Shown here one piece after another: positions 1 to 10,732 of a stretch of 64,000 nt of DNA. Below the pieces are notes generated by a model. It was given only the letters and a program-made list of their open reading frames with translations. It did not search any database and was not told the origin of the DNA. Every line of letters starts with the position of its first letter. The first letter of the stretch is position 1. The translations under genes and the position numbers were made by a program. Origin of the DNA: Chromohalobacter sarecensis (GTDB lineage Bacteria > Pseudomonadota > Gammaproteobacteria > Pseudomonadales > Halomonadaceae); assembly GCF_023061135.1 (NCBI RefSeq), contig NZ_JAKGAN010000001.1, forward strand, positions 496,001 to 560,000, read 5' to 3'.

Positions 1-547
1 CGACATTGGAAACGAAGTGGAAGTTGAGCTCGTTGTGGCGGTACTTGAGCAACGCGCGGCAAGCCATGTTGGGCCCTAGGTCCGAGCCGCCGATGCCGAT
101 ATTGACCACGTCCTTGATGCGCTTGCCGCTGTAGCCCTTCCAATCGCCGCTGCGTACTTCTTCGGAGAAGCGCTTGATCTGTTCGCGCGTGCTCTGAATC
201 TCGGGCATGACGTCCTTGCCGTCGGCATAGACCGGCTCTTCACCGAGGTGGCGCAAGGCGGTGTGCAGGACCGGGCGGTCTTCGGTGACATTGATGATGT
301 CGCCGGAAAACATCTGCGCACGACGCTGCACCAGTGCCGAGTGGTCGGCGAGCTCGATCAACTTGGCGAGCACGGCATCGGAGATGTGATGCTTGGAGTA
401 ATCCAGGAACAGGCCACCGACTCGTAGGCTCATCTTGTCGAAGCGCTTGGGGTCGGCGACGAAGTAGTCGCTGATGCGGTCGTTGGCGGTCTCGCGATTG
501 AGACGTTCGAGAGCGCGCCAGGTGACGCTGCGCGTGAGTTGGAACAT
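1..547 (-). CDS. pgi: Glucose-6-phosphate isomerase, N-terminal part (cut by window edge)
   Basis: Interconverts glucose-6-phosphate and fructose-6-phosphate in the cytoplasm. About 182 N-terminal residues are present, beginning MFQLTRSVTWRALERL, and the reading frame stays open to the window edge. The phosphosugar-binding signature VVNIGIGGSDLGP lies near the truncated end, as in the PGI family. The start at 547 has an AAGGA ribosome-binding site seven bases upstream; an in-frame ATG at 565 is less well placed. It is the last gene on this strand after the edd-glk-mutarotase-aldo/keto reductase run, separated from it by about 120 bases, so it may be transcribed separately. Family identity is secure; only the C-terminal part cannot be checked here. 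Confidence 0.93.
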   Translation of the reverse strand, partial: MFQLTRSVTWRALERLNRETANDRISDYFVADPKRFDKMSLRVGGLFLDYSKHHISDAVLAKLIELADHSALVQRRAQMFSGDIINVTEDRPVLHTALRHLGEEPVYADGKDVMPEIQSTREQIKRFSEEVRSGDWKGYSGKRIKDVVNIGIGGSDLGPNMACRALLKYRHNELNFHFVSNV

Positions 548-666
548 GGCGTCATCCTTCTTCATGAATCGGGCAACATGACCACGCGGGTCGGATCGAT
601 GAATCGTGTCAGCTTACCCTTGGCTCGACAATGGGCCTTCGACGAAAGCCGCATGCGAGTCACTGT

Positions 667-1542
667 TTAGGCCACACGGTGACTGCGTGCCTCTTCCAGC
701 AGTGCGAACCAGGTGGCACGGTCCAGCATCAGGTTACTGTCGCGGTGCAATGCTTGGATGCGGCTGTCCTTGAGGGTGCCGATGACGGGGGCGGGATGCC
801 CCGGCAGGCGTCGTAGCCAGGCCAGTGCCAATCCGGCGGTACTCGAATCGAAGGCGTTGGCGAAGCTTTCCAGTGCACTCCCCAGGACATCCTCGAAGAC
901 CAGCCCGCCCCCCAGCGGCGACCAGGCCATGGGCGCGAGGTCGTCGGCGATCACGGCATCATAGAACCCATCGAAAAGTACTTCCGGACGTGCCAGTGAC
1001 AATTCGAACTGATGCGCCCCGAGTGGGTGGCGCATGGCGGCCTGCAGGCGACGCCACTGCTCAGGCAGGAAGTTGGAAACACCCACTGCGCCGATCTTGC
1101 CGGCGTCGATGGCGGCATCCAGCGCGGCTGCAGTGGCATGGGCATCGAGCAGCGGGTCGGGACGGTGCAGCAGGAAATGCTCGAGGCGCTCGACGCCCAG
1201 TTGCTCCAGCGAAGCGTCGATCTGCGTGTTCAGGTACTCGGGAGAGGTATCGTAATGCTTGACGCCGAAACGCGATGTATCGCGAGCGGGCAGCACGATA
1301 TCGGTCTTGGTGATTACCTTGACGCGGGCCTTGAGCGACGGACGCCGTGCCAAGGCTTCGCCGAACAGGCGTTCACACTCGCGATTGCCGTAGATATCAG
1401 CGTGATCGAACCAATCGAGCCCTTCATCGAGGCGCGTCTCGATCCAGTCGGCCAGGCGCGTGGCGTCGGCCAGCTCGGGGCGCTCGTGGAGGCGCATCAT
1501 ACCCAGTACAAAAGGAACGTCGAACGTCAGCTCATCGCTCAT
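667..1542 (-). CDS. Aldo/keto reductase, YdhF-like
   Basis: Cytoplasmic NAD(P)H-dependent oxidoreductase of the aldo/keto reductase superfamily, 291 residues. The catalytic tetrad of the family is visible: Asp and Tyr in FDHADIYG, Lys in VITKTDI, and His in FLLHRPDP. A nucleotide-binding segment near the C terminus reads PVIGTLKDSRI. The overall pattern (LGMMRL near the start, GVSNFLPEQW in the middle) resembles the YdhF group. Its ATG overlaps the stop of the upstream mutarotase by four bases (ATGA), which indicates translational coupling in the edd-glk operon. The substrate is unknown; co-transcription with hexose-phosphate enzymes suggests a sugar-derived carbonyl, but that is inference. 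Confidence 0.85.
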   Translation of the reverse strand: MSDELTFDVPFVLGMMRLHERPELADATRLADWIETRLDEGLDWFDHADIYGNRECERLFGEALARRPSLKARVKVITKTDIVLPARDTSRFGVKHYDTSPEYLNTQIDASLEQLGVERLEHFLLHRPDPLLDAHATAAALDAAIDAGKIGAVGVSNFLPEQWRRLQAAMRHPLGAHQFELSLARPEVLFDGFYDAVIADDLAPMAWSPLGGGLVFEDVLGSALESFANAFDSSTAGLALAWLRRLPGHPAPVIGTLKDSRIQALHRDSNLMLDRATWFALLEEARSHRVA

Positions 1543-2447
1543 TGCGGCATGTCCTCACGAGTCAGAGTGGTGGCCAGGAGGTGCTGGGCGCCGGGGACCA
1601 GCCATACAGGGTCGACACGGGTGCAGGCGGCCTCGACGCACAGGAAGCGATGCCCGATGTCGGCGGGTGTGTCGCCGGGTAATTCAGCGTCAGGATGCCA
1701 GACCACCGTGGAATCGCTGCCTTGTTTGGCGATCTTGAGGCGGCGTGTGCCGTCATCGAGCACGAGGGGACGGTTGGATTCGTAGATGCGATCCAGCGGG
1801 CCGCGGACGCCGAGTTCACCCTGCTGGTGCGCCTCGGAGAAGTCCTGGCGCTTGTCCAGATAGCGCGCGCCAACCAGGCCTTCGACACGACATTGGTGAG
1901 TATGCGAGACACTCAGGTAGCTATGTAGTGCTGCGGTCAGTTTCACGGGCGTTTCGCCGTGGTGTTCGGTAATCAGTTCGACATGCAGACGCCGGGCGCT
2001 GGCGTGGATCATCACGCGGGGGGCGAGTTGTTCGTCGAGGCGCGTGGTCGGCGACAAGTGCACCTCGACGCCCTCGTCCTCCTCGTCGACTCCGTCCAGT
2101 CGCCACTCGGCCTGGCGGGCAGTGCCATGCATGGGGCCGCGACCATCCGGCGACTCGTCGGCGAACCATGGCCAACATACCGGGATGCCGCCGCGTATGG
2201 TGCCCGGCAAGGTTTGCGGTGTGGGCGTTACCCACAACCAGCCATCCTCTGTGCCGGACACCGATGGGGCACCGGTGGTTCGCCCGGCTTCGGGCGCAGA
2301 TAAATAGTGCAGCACCTGGGCGCCTTGCAGCGAGACCGCCAATTCGCCCCAGTCGGCGTTGAACAACAGTACGCGGCGCCCTTGCCATTCGGCTTCGCGC
2401 TGCCCCTGAGTCGCGTCAAGCAACTGACGCAGGGAGTCGGGAATCAT
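1539..2447 (-). CDS. D-hexose-6-phosphate mutarotase (YeaD family)
   Basis: Predicted aldose-1-epimerase-fold enzyme of 302 residues that equilibrates the alpha and beta anomers of glucose-6-phosphate. The family hallmark GGIPVCWPWF is present, followed by HGTARQAEW carrying a conserved histidine and ALHSYLSVS in the central sheet. Its start overlaps the glk stop by four bases and its stop overlaps the next ATG by four bases, so it sits inside a tightly coupled operon glk-mutarotase-aldo/keto reductase. The position directly after glucokinase fits a role in feeding the correct anomer into the Entner-Doudoroff route. In E. coli the yeaD gene lies next to gapA, and here gap is also nearby. Function rests on family resemblance. 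Confidence 0.87.
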   Translation of the reverse strand: MIPDSLRQLLDATQGQREAEWQGRRVLLFNADWGELAVSLQGAQVLHYLSAPEAGRTTGAPSVSGTEDGWLWVTPTPQTLPGTIRGGIPVCWPWFADESPDGRGPMHGTARQAEWRLDGVDEEDEGVEVHLSPTTRLDEQLAPRVMIHASARRLHVELITEHHGETPVKLTAALHSYLSVSHTHQCRVEGLVGARYLDKRQDFSEAHQQGELGVRGPLDRIYESNRPLVLDDGTRRLKIAKQGSDSTVVWHPDAELPGDTPADIGHRFLCVEAACTRVDPVWLVPGAQHLLATTLTREDMPQ

Positions 2448-3403
2448 GCTACCTCCTCGTTATGTAACGCTTCGCAGGCACCCAGCAGCCCATTCCAGGG
2501 TGCCGTGACCACCCACACGGGAATGTGAGCAGTGTACGCGTGCATGCGCCCTTTGTCGGCGAAGGCGTCATGGAATTGGCTGTGGGGCAACCAATCGAGC
2601 AGGCGCGGCAGGATACCGCCACACAGATAGACGCCGCCGCGCGCACCGAGCATCAAGGCCGCATCGCCGCTGACATCGCCGAGAATCTTGAGGAAGCGTT
2701 CGAGGGACTGACGCGCCAGTGGATCGCCGGCGCGTGCCGCGCCGGTGACCTCGGCGGGTGTGTTGTAGTGGGCAATCTGCTTGGCCAGATGCGCATTGGC
2801 ACGATAAAGATCCAGCAAGCCCTGCCCGCAGAGAATACGCTCCACCGAGACGCGCCCGTAATGCCGGTGAAAGTACGCCAGCAGATCGCGTTCATGCGCG
2901 TCGGTGGGCGCGAAGGATACGTGTCCGCCCTCGGTGGGCAGCGGAATCCAGTCGTGCTGACCGGGAAAGAGACCCGCCATGCCCAGGCCGGTGCCGGGGC
3001 CGAAGATCAATCTGGCGCTGCCCGACGCGGCCTCGCCTCCTCCCAGCGGTACCAAGTCCTTGGCATCCACGTGTGGGACACCGAGCGCTTGTGCAGTGAA
3101 GTCGTTGATGACCTTGAACAGCTCGAAACCGAACTCCTCGGTGACCTGGCGCTTGGAAAAGCACCAGGCGTTATTGGTCATGTGAACTTCATCGTTATGT
3201 ACGGGGCAAGCGAAGGCGAGGCAAGCCTCGTGGGGAACTTCCGCACCCACCTCGTCGAGATAGGCGCGAATCGCCTCGGAGAGGGTCGGATAATGCGCAC
3301 AAGGAAGCGTTCGAATGGCCTGCAGATCGAACTCTCCCGGCGTCACCAAGGCAAAGCGGGCATTGGTGCCGCCGATGTCGCCAATCAAGGCAGGTCGACT
3401 CAT
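2444..3403 (-). CDS. glk: Glucokinase
   Basis: Phosphorylates glucose to glucose-6-phosphate with ATP in the cytoplasm. The protein is 319 residues, the usual length for the bacterial Glk (COG0837) group. The N terminus carries the phosphate-binding loop GDIGGTNARFAL, and the second glycine-rich element FGPGTGLGMAG lies near residue 135. A third loop, YLCGGILPRLL, is near the C terminus. It begins directly after the edd stop (TGA followed at once by ATG), so edd and glk are almost certainly co-transcribed. Edd-glk adjacency is also the arrangement known in Pseudomonas, where glucose is used mainly by the Entner-Doudoroff pathway. Confidence 0.94.
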   Translation of the reverse strand: MSRPALIGDIGGTNARFALVTPGEFDLQAIRTLPCAHYPTLSEAIRAYLDEVGAEVPHEACLAFACPVHNDEVHMTNNAWCFSKRQVTEEFGFELFKVINDFTAQALGVPHVDAKDLVPLGGGEAASGSARLIFGPGTGLGMAGLFPGQHDWIPLPTEGGHVSFAPTDAHERDLLAYFHRHYGRVSVERILCGQGLLDLYRANAHLAKQIAHYNTPAEVTGAARAGDPLARQSLERFLKILGDVSGDAALMLGARGGVYLCGGILPRLLDWLPHSQFHDAFADKGRMHAYTAHIPVWVVTAPWNGLLGACEALHNEEVA

Positions 3404-5275
<1,872 letters not shown>

Positions 5276-5455
5276 GTCAGGACCTCATCAAGTGCGGTGG
5301 GTGATCATGTAAGTAAATTTAGCAAAAAATACCTTGATGGTCGTGGGTATTTTGGCCAAATTACGGGAATAGTTGTAGTATTCTTCCAAAAGGTACTTGT
5401 CGTATCCTTGGGTTCACGCTAATCAAAAAGCTAGTCATCAAGAGAGGAAGCCATT
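5276..5455. promoter_or_regulatory. Divergent edd/gap control region
   Basis: AT-rich 180-base spacer between divergent edd and gap that must hold both promoters. Visible elements are a perfect 10-base palindrome TTTGGCCAAA (5351-5360), an AT-rich element around TAAATTTA (5313-5320), and TTGTAGTA (5373-5380) resembling half of a HexR operator. No complete HexR-type inverted repeat was found by eye. In Pseudomonas the equivalent edd and gap promoters are repressed by HexR and released by KDPG; the same logic here is inference only. The gap ribosome-binding site AGAGAGGA lies just before its ATG. Confidence 0.5.
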
Positions 5456-6457
5456 ATGACGCTACGTATTGCAATCAATGGGTTTGGGCGTATCGGCCGT
5501 AACGTCCTGCGGGCTCTCTACGAAAACGGTTATCGCGACCGCGTCGAGGTTGTGGCCATCAATGACTTGGGCGATCCGTCGCTCAACGCCCATCTACTCA
5601 AGCATGATAGCGTGCATGGCCATTTCATGTTCGAGGTGGGGCACGATGAGGAGTCGCTGAGCGTCGATGGCGACCGCATCCGCATATTGTCCGAGCGTGA
5701 GCCGGCCGCCTTGCCGTGGAAGTCGTTGAATGTCGATCTCGTCATGGAGTGCACAGGCCTTTTCACCAAGCGCGACGCGGCGGCCAAGCACATCGATGCT
5801 GGCGCCGAGCGTGTGTTGATCTCTGCGCCCAGCGGTGACGCCGACGCCATGGTCGTGTTCGGTGTCAACGAGGATGTATTGACCAGCGAGCATCGCGTGG
5901 TCTCCAACGCCTCTTGCACCACCAATTGCTTGGCGCCGGTCGCCAAGGCGCTCAACGACGCGGTGGGCATTGAAAACGGCTTGATGACGACGGTGCATGC
6001 TTACACCAACGATCAGAACCTGTCCGACGTCTATCACAAGGATCCTTACCGGGCGCGTAGCGCGACCCAGTCGATGATTCCTACCCAGACGGGGGCTGCA
6101 GCGGCCGTGGGCCGGGTGTTGCCCGAGCTCGAGGGCAAGTTCGACGGTCTGGCGGTCCGTGTGCCGGTCATCAACGTGTCGCTGGTCGACCTTTCCTTCA
6201 CCGCAGGTCGTGACACCACTCGGGATGAAATCAACGCCATCGTTGAGAAGGCGGCCGAGAAATCGCCGGTGCTGGCCTCCAATGCCCAGCCGCTGGTGTC
6301 GATCGATTTCAACCATGATGCAAACTCGTCCACCTTCGACGCCAATCACACGCGCGTCAACGGCCGCTTGGTCAAGGTAATGGCGTGGTACGACAACGAG
6401 TGGGGCTTCTCCAACCGTATGCTGGATACGGCACTGGCAATGCACGCGGCCAAGTAA
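5456..6457 (+). CDS. gap: Glyceraldehyde-3-phosphate dehydrogenase, type I
   Basis: Oxidatively phosphorylates glyceraldehyde-3-phosphate to 1,3-bisphosphoglycerate using NAD. The 333 residues match the type I family length. The Rossmann motif [15 protein letters not shown] is at the N terminus, and the active-site signature [12 protein letters not shown] contains the catalytic cysteine near residue 153. The C-terminal [12 protein letters not shown] is also typical. A good ribosome-binding site (GAGGA) precedes the ATG. It is transcribed alone, divergently from edd, and followed by a hairpin terminator about 130 bases downstream. Pairing with edd suggests it processes triose phosphate arising from the Entner-Doudoroff route. 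Confidence 0.96.
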   Translation: MTLRIAINGFGRIGRNVLRALYENGYRDRVEVVAINDLGDPSLNAHLLKHDSVHGHFMFEVGHDEESLSVDGDRIRILSEREPAALPWKSLNVDLVMECTGLFTKRDAAAKHIDAGAERVLISAPSGDADAMVVFGVNEDVLTSEHRVVSNASCTTNCLAPVAKALNDAVGIENGLMTTVHAYTNDQNLSDVYHKDPYRARSATQSMIPTQTGAAAAVGRVLPELEGKFDGLAVRVPVINVSLVDLSFTAGRDTTRDEINAIVEKAAEKSPVLASNAQPLVSIDFNHDANSSTFDANHTRVNGRLVKVMAWYDNEWGFSNRMLDTALAMHAAK

Positions 6458-6587
6458 AGCCGGCAGCAGTGACGTAACCACCCCGAGTGGGAGCGTCCGG
6501 ATACACGTCTCGCGCACTCACGGCTCCGCTCGATCGTTGTCCGTTCGCTCTCGCATCTCATCGGGTACATCAGGTGCCCGGAAATCA

Positions 6588-6609
6588 GGCGCCCCAGGGC
6601 GCCTTTTTT
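6588..6609 (+). terminator. Rho-independent terminator of gap
   Basis: GGCGCC stem (6588-6593) and GGCGCC (6598-6603) around a four-base loop, followed directly by six T residues. It lies about 130 bases after the gap stop, with no gene between. Confidence 0.8.
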
Positions 6610-6785
6610 CTGCCGGGACTCTCAAGATTCGATATCCCTCGGCCGATGTTCAAGGTAAGGCAGCACCGTATTCCATCGGCACATTGCAACTTTCGTGACG
6701 ATGCCTCAGTTCCTGTCCTGTAGAGAATGAAGAAGTGCCATAATGAGTCCATCATCACGTCATGGTCGGGTTTATCTCCTTCCTG

Positions 6786-6794
6786 TGATAGACT
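6786..6794 (+). promoter_or_regulatory. Possible extended -10 promoter
   Basis: TGATAGACT matches the extended -10 form TGnTAnnnT. The -35 region at 17-18 bases upstream is poor. Transcription from about 6801 would give a 35-base leader before the ATG at 6836. Confidence 0.35.
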
Positions 6795-6835
6795 ACGAAA
6801 GGCATGCATCATTTCTCATCAACGGAACGGGCATC

Positions 6836-7123
6836 ATGCGCGATTTTGTGCAACAGGCTCATCGGCTGGTCGGTGTCATGCTGCGCGACGGACACCGCAA
6901 TCGCCAAGGAAAGATTACCGGTGTCGATCAATCGCGCGACACGCCTGCCGTCTACGTCGCTTGGTCGGGAGAGTCCCGTTGCGAGCGTGTGGCGCTGAGC
7001 ATTGAAGAGCTGCGCACCCTGGTGTCGGCCTATCTCGAAACGCATGATCGCCGACCCGTTGAGCAAGCCGAGCCGGAGGCCTCACCGGTCTCGCCGCCGC
7101 AGCGGCGCACCGGAGTGCGATAG
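6836..7123 (+). CDS. Small unknown protein, 95 residues
   Basis: I do not recognise a family. From the ATG at 6836 the product begins MRDFVQQAHRLVGVMLRDG, is hydrophilic, has no signal peptide or membrane segment, and ends in a Pro/Arg-rich tail. A central stretch ITGVDQSRDTPAVYVAWSG could form beta strands. The frame is open back to 6743, but the apparent extended -10 at 6786-6794 lies downstream of that position, which favours the shorter form. The ribosome-binding site is weak (CGGAACGG). It stands between the gap terminator and the diguanylate cyclase gene, 75 bases before the latter, and might share a transcript with it. Confidence 0.6.
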   Translation: MRDFVQQAHRLVGVMLRDGHRNRQGKITGVDQSRDTPAVYVAWSGESRCERVALSIEELRTLVSAYLETHDRRPVEQAEPEASPVSPPQRRTGVR

Positions 7124-7198
7124 CCCGCTGGTGTCTTTGCCGAGTCAGCGGTCGTGTGAATTCGTCACGAAGCCTGTGAAGTGGGGCGATGACTCATT

Positions 7199-8515
7199 AT
7201 GGACATACCGGCCGCGAAGGGTTTCTCCACGCTTTCCAGCGATTGCGATGCGCTGCTGGAGCGCTCTCCCGCCATCCTGTATGCGACCGGTCCCGACTGG
7301 TGGCGCAGCGATCCGTACTACGTTAGCTATAATCTCGCGACGCTGATTGGCGCCACGCGGGCGCAACTCCAGTCCACCCCTGCTTTGTGGCTGGAGCATG
7401 TGCATGATGCCCACGACGTCGAGATGCACCTGCTCGCGGCGCTGGCGGCAGGTGAGTCACGTATCCGTCTGTATTACCGCATTGCGTGCGCCGAGGGGCA
7501 TGTTTGCTACATACAAGACGATATCGCGGTGCAGCGTGATGCTACGGGCGTGGTGGTCGAGTTGATCGGCTCCCTGACCGATATCAGCGAGACCCAGGGG
7601 GCGCTGGCCCATCTTGAGGCGCAAGTCGACAGTGAGCGCGGTTATCGCTTTATCGTCGAAAACGTCAGCGATGCCATCTTGTTGATGGACGCCGAGGGGG
7701 CATGTCGCTTCGCGTCGCCGTCGACTCGCGGCCTGCTGGGGCATCGTCCTGAAACCTTGCATGATCGCGGACTGCTGGCGTTGTTGCCGCCGGACGATGC
7801 GCCGCGCGTGCAGCGCCTGATCCGCGATGCTTTGCGGCATGGCGAGCCGCTGCGCATGGAGCTCCGCATGCGTCACCGGTTAGGTCATTATGTGTGGTTG
7901 GAGACCTGCTGCTCACCCTATTTGAATCCTGCCAGCGAGCGCTACGAGTGGATCCTAGCGGTGGCCCGCGACATTACCGATCGCAAGCATCGCGAGCATC
8001 GTCTGCATGAGCTTTCGACAACTGATAGTCTCACTGGGGCGCTCAATCGTGGCGCCTACTTGAGTTGCTTGCGTAGCGGCCTGGAAGCCGCCGATCATGT
8101 GTTTCAGCGCGTGTCCTTGGTGATTTTCGATATCGACCATTTCAAGACGATCAACGACACTTGGGGACATGCGGCTGGCGATCTGGTGTTGGCTTGTGTG
8201 GGCGAGATATGCCGTACTGCGTTGCGCGATCACGATGTGTTTGGGCGTATCGGTGGGGAAGAGTTCTCGTTGATGCTCACCGGTCAATCGTTGAACGACG
8301 CGGCGCTGCTGGCCGAACGGCTACGCAAGAAATTCGAAAGCGTGCGAGTCGAATTTCACGGCGAATGGCTGAGCTTCTCGGTAAGTTTCGGCGTGGCGGA
8401 ACGCCAATCCCGCGAGGGCGTGGAGTCGCTGCTGCATCGTGCCGACATGGGGCTCTATGCCGCCAAGCACAACGGCCGTAACCGCGTGCATCAGGCGCCG
8501 CCACAACCCGTATGA
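7199..8515 (+). CDS. Diguanylate cyclase with two PAS domains
   Basis: Predicted to make cyclic di-GMP from two GTP in response to a signal sensed by its PAS domains. The 438 residues form two PAS/PAC units (about 15-125 and 150-265; the PAC ends are GSLTDISE and AVARDITDRK), a short helix, and a C-terminal GGDEF domain from about 275. The domain starts with DSLTGALNR, has the metal site FDIDHFKTIND, and its active loop is GGEEF, a functional variant. RDHD lies five residues before GGEEF, which is a complete RxxD product-inhibition site. There is no membrane segment, so it should be cytoplasmic. The start has only a weak ribosome-binding site. No EAL domain is present. Confidence 0.9.
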   Translation: MDIPAAKGFSTLSSDCDALLERSPAILYATGPDWWRSDPYYVSYNLATLIGATRAQLQSTPALWLEHVHDAHDVEMHLLAALAAGESRIRLYYRIACAEGHVCYIQDDIAVQRDATGVVVELIGSLTDISETQGALAHLEAQVDSERGYRFIVENVSDAILLMDAEGACRFASPSTRGLLGHRPETLHDRGLLALLPPDDAPRVQRLIRDALRHGEPLRMELRMRHRLGHYVWLETCCSPYLNPASERYEWILAVARDITDRKHREHRLHELSTTDSLTGALNRGAYLSCLRSGLEAADHVFQRVSLVIFDIDHFKTINDTWGHAAGDLVLACVGEICRTALRDHDVFGRIGGEEFSLMLTGQSLNDAALLAERLRKKFESVRVEFHGEWLSFSVSFGVAERQSREGVESLLHRADMGLYAAKHNGRNRVHQAPPQPV

Positions 8516-8596
8516 ATACATATGCAATTACCTGACCCGCGTATGCCACATCGCCGAGCGTTAGCTTGTCACGGCGTAAGAACCAAGGAGAAAAAC

Positions 8597-9403
8597 ATGA
8601 TGCGAATTCTGCTGGCCTGTTTGCTGAGCATGCTGAGTCTCGGCGCCTGGGCGGAGACCGTGGAAGGCCCGAAGGTCGTCGGCGAGACGTTCGAATACGC
8701 CACTGGCGGGGAGACGTATCAGGGGTATCTGGCACGTAACGTCAACGACGAGGAGCCACGCCCGGCGGTATTGCTGGTGCACGAATGGTGGGGGCTCAAC
8801 GATTACGCCAAGTCACGCGCCGATCAGTTGGCGGCCCTGGGCTTCGTCGCCTTGGCGGTCGATATGTACGGTGAAGGTAAAAATGCCCAGCATCCCGACG
8901 ATGCGCAGGCGTTTTCCAAGCGAGTGATGAGCGATTGGCCCACGGCGCGCGCGAGTCTCGAGGCGGCCATGGCCAAGCTCCGGGAAGAGCCCTACGTACG
9001 TGGCGATCGCATGGCGGCATTGGGATATTGCTTCGGCGGCGGCGTGGTGATGAACATGGCGCTGGCCGGCATGCCCATCGAGGCGGCGATCAGTTTCCAC
9101 GGCAGCCCCACACAGGCGGTCTCCGACCCGCAGCCCTTCGATGGCATCGTGCAGATTCATAATGGCGAGGCCGACGGCCTGGTCGAGCCGGAGGCGCTGG
9201 AGTCGATGGCAAAGACGCTAAGCGATCAGGGCGCCGAAGTGCGCGTGGTGCAGTATCCGGGGGCCAAGCATGGCTTCAGCAATCCCGAGTCCGATGCTCA
9301 GGCCGACGAGTTCGATCTGCCGTTGGGCTATGATGCCGCTGCTGACGCGGCGTCGTGGCAATCGGCTTTGGTGGCGCTGGATCGCGCCCTCAACAAAGAC
9401 TGA
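8597..9403 (+). CDS. Exported dienelactone hydrolase family protein
   Basis: Alpha/beta hydrolase of 268 residues with an N-terminal signal peptide (MRILLACLLSMLSLGAWA, cleavage expected after AWA), so it probably acts in the periplasm. The dienelactone hydrolase nucleophile elbow is GYCFGGG with cysteine as nucleophile; HEWWGLND is the upstream family motif and GAKHGF carries the catalytic histidine. The start at 8597 is chosen for the AAGGAG ribosome-binding site six bases upstream and for the signal peptide; the longer frame from 8522 has neither. It is followed by a hairpin terminator. The substrate is unknown; cytoplasmic homologues hydrolyse dienelactones, but exported members are uncharacterised to my knowledge. 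Confidence 0.87.
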   Translation: MMRILLACLLSMLSLGAWAETVEGPKVVGETFEYATGGETYQGYLARNVNDEEPRPAVLLVHEWWGLNDYAKSRADQLAALGFVALAVDMYGEGKNAQHPDDAQAFSKRVMSDWPTARASLEAAMAKLREEPYVRGDRMAALGYCFGGGVVMNMALAGMPIEAAISFHGSPTQAVSDPQPFDGIVQIHNGEADGLVEPEALESMAKTLSDQGAEVRVVQYPGAKHGFSNPESDAQADEFDLPLGYDAAADAASWQSALVALDRALNKD

Positions 9404-9416
9404 CGGGCAATCTGGC

Positions 9417-9444
9417 GGCGGCGCGTGTCGCGCCGTCGTCTTTT
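9417..9444 (+). terminator. Terminator after the hydrolase gene
   Basis: Nine-base stem (9417-9425 with 9429-9437, one G-T pair) around a three-base loop, followed by GTCTTTT. It lies between convergent genes. Confidence 0.6.
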
Positions 9445-9458
9445 GCCGCCATGGTGAA

Positions 9459-10631
9459 TCAGGCGCGTCGAGAGAGGGCCAGGACGCGTTTGGCGAGTTC
9501 GATCATGTCGGGGTCGCCGGTGTTCTTTTCGAGAACATCTGAGAGCTTGATCACCGGGATCCAGTGTTGCCCTTCCGGACGCGCCTCGGTCATCTTGATG
9601 ACCATGTTCATTGGCGTAACACCGACATCGTTGGTGAAGTTGGTGCCGATGCCGAATGCGGTGGTAATGCGTCCACGGCAGAAGTTGTCGATGCGCTCTA
9701 CGCGCTCGGGGGTCAAGGCATCGGAGAAGATGATGGTCTTGGTGCGCGGGTCAATGCCCATGCGCTCGTAATGCGCGATGGTGGCGGCCGCGAACTCGAG
9801 CGGATCACCGCTATCGTGGCGCACACCATCGAAGAGCTTGGCGAACTTCTTGTCGAAGCTGTCGAAGAAGGTGGCGGAGGTGAAGGTGTCAGTCAGCGCG
9901 ATACCTAGGTCGCCGCGATAAACATCCACCCAGTGTTCCAAGGCCAGGCTGTTGGCCATCTTGAAGCCGAAGCGTGCGCCGTGAAACATGAACCATTCGT
10001 GAGCATGCGTGCCGATCGGCTTGACGCCATGACGCATGGCCAGGTGCACGTTGCTCGAGCCGGAAAAGGTGTCGCCCCCGTGATGGCATAGCGACGCCAC
10101 GACGCGGTCGTGGACGCCATAGGAGTAGCGCCGACGGGTGCCGAACTCGGCGATCTTGAGGCCCAGACGCTTGTAGTGCTCGATCTTGTCGCGGGTGCGC
10201 GTATCGATGAGTGCATCCGAGTCGCGTTGACCGTCGCCCATCTGATACCAGATCTCGCTAATCAGCGCCATCAACGGTACTTCCCAGAGGATGGTACGGT
10301 ACCAGAGCCCTTCGATGCGCAACGTGAAGTGCTCGCCTTGCTGGACGATCTCGACCTCCCCAGGGTCGTAATGAAATCCCGAGAGGAAGTCGAGATAGGT
10401 CGGGTCTAGATAGGGGCAGGTGCGTTCCAGGTAGCGCTTTTCCTCGAGGGTCAGCGTCAACTCTGCCATGGCGTCCACCGCCTCGCGCAGTCGCTCGCCA
10501 AAGCCGTCGGGGAAGGTGTGGTCGCCCCGGTTGATGAACTCATAGCGAGCTCGCGCATAGGGAAAGCGCTTGATGACCGCGCTTTGCATGGTGAACTTGT
10601 AAAAGTCGTTGTCGAGGAGCGAGTCCAGCAT
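9459..10631 (-). CDS. pncB: Nicotinate phosphoribosyltransferase
   Basis: Converts nicotinate and PRPP to nicotinate mononucleotide in the Preiss-Handler NAD salvage pathway, cytoplasmic. The 390 residues match the family (E. coli PncB 400). The N terminus LLDNDFYKFTMQ is the conserved start, GTHAHEWFMFHG contains the histidine equivalent to the phosphorylated residue of the family, and FGIGTNFTND lies in the C-terminal phosphoribosyl-binding region. It is convergent with the exported hydrolase gene and appears to be transcribed alone; about 100 bases separate it from the DUF4190 gene, also on this strand. Confidence 0.95.
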   Translation of the reverse strand: MLDSLLDNDFYKFTMQSAVIKRFPYARARYEFINRGDHTFPDGFGERLREAVDAMAELTLTLEEKRYLERTCPYLDPTYLDFLSGFHYDPGEVEIVQQGEHFTLRIEGLWYRTILWEVPLMALISEIWYQMGDGQRDSDALIDTRTRDKIEHYKRLGLKIAEFGTRRRYSYGVHDRVVASLCHHGGDTFSGSSNVHLAMRHGVKPIGTHAHEWFMFHGARFGFKMANSLALEHWVDVYRGDLGIALTDTFTSATFFDSFDKKFAKLFDGVRHDSGDPLEFAAATIAHYERMGIDPRTKTIIFSDALTPERVERIDNFCRGRITTAFGIGTNFTNDVGVTPMNMVIKMTEARPEGQHWIPVIKLSDVLEKNTGDPDMIELAKRVLALSRRA

Positions 10632-10732
10632 CGTGCATCCTATACGGCGAGGTTCCGGAACGAGGGCGCAAGCTTAGCGCAGCTACGCGGCAGGCACCAC
10701 TGTGCCAGGCTGGATGTCGGTTGGAGAAGCGC

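Larger units (their letters stand above)
6458..6835. other. Non-coding stretch after gap
   Basis: Spacer of about 380 bases. It holds the gap 3' untranslated region, the terminator at 6588-6609 and a likely extended -10 promoter for the next gene. An in-frame extension of the following reading frame back to 6743 is possible but has no clear ribosome-binding site. Nothing else was recognised. Confidence 0.5.

Noticed and set aside
5276-5455. Full HexR operator between edd and gap
   Set aside because: Only a TTGTAGTA half-site was visible; the second half of the inverted repeat was not found.
6743-6835. N-terminal extension of the small unknown protein to 6743
   Set aside because: The likely promoter lies inside the extension and no ribosome-binding site precedes 6743.
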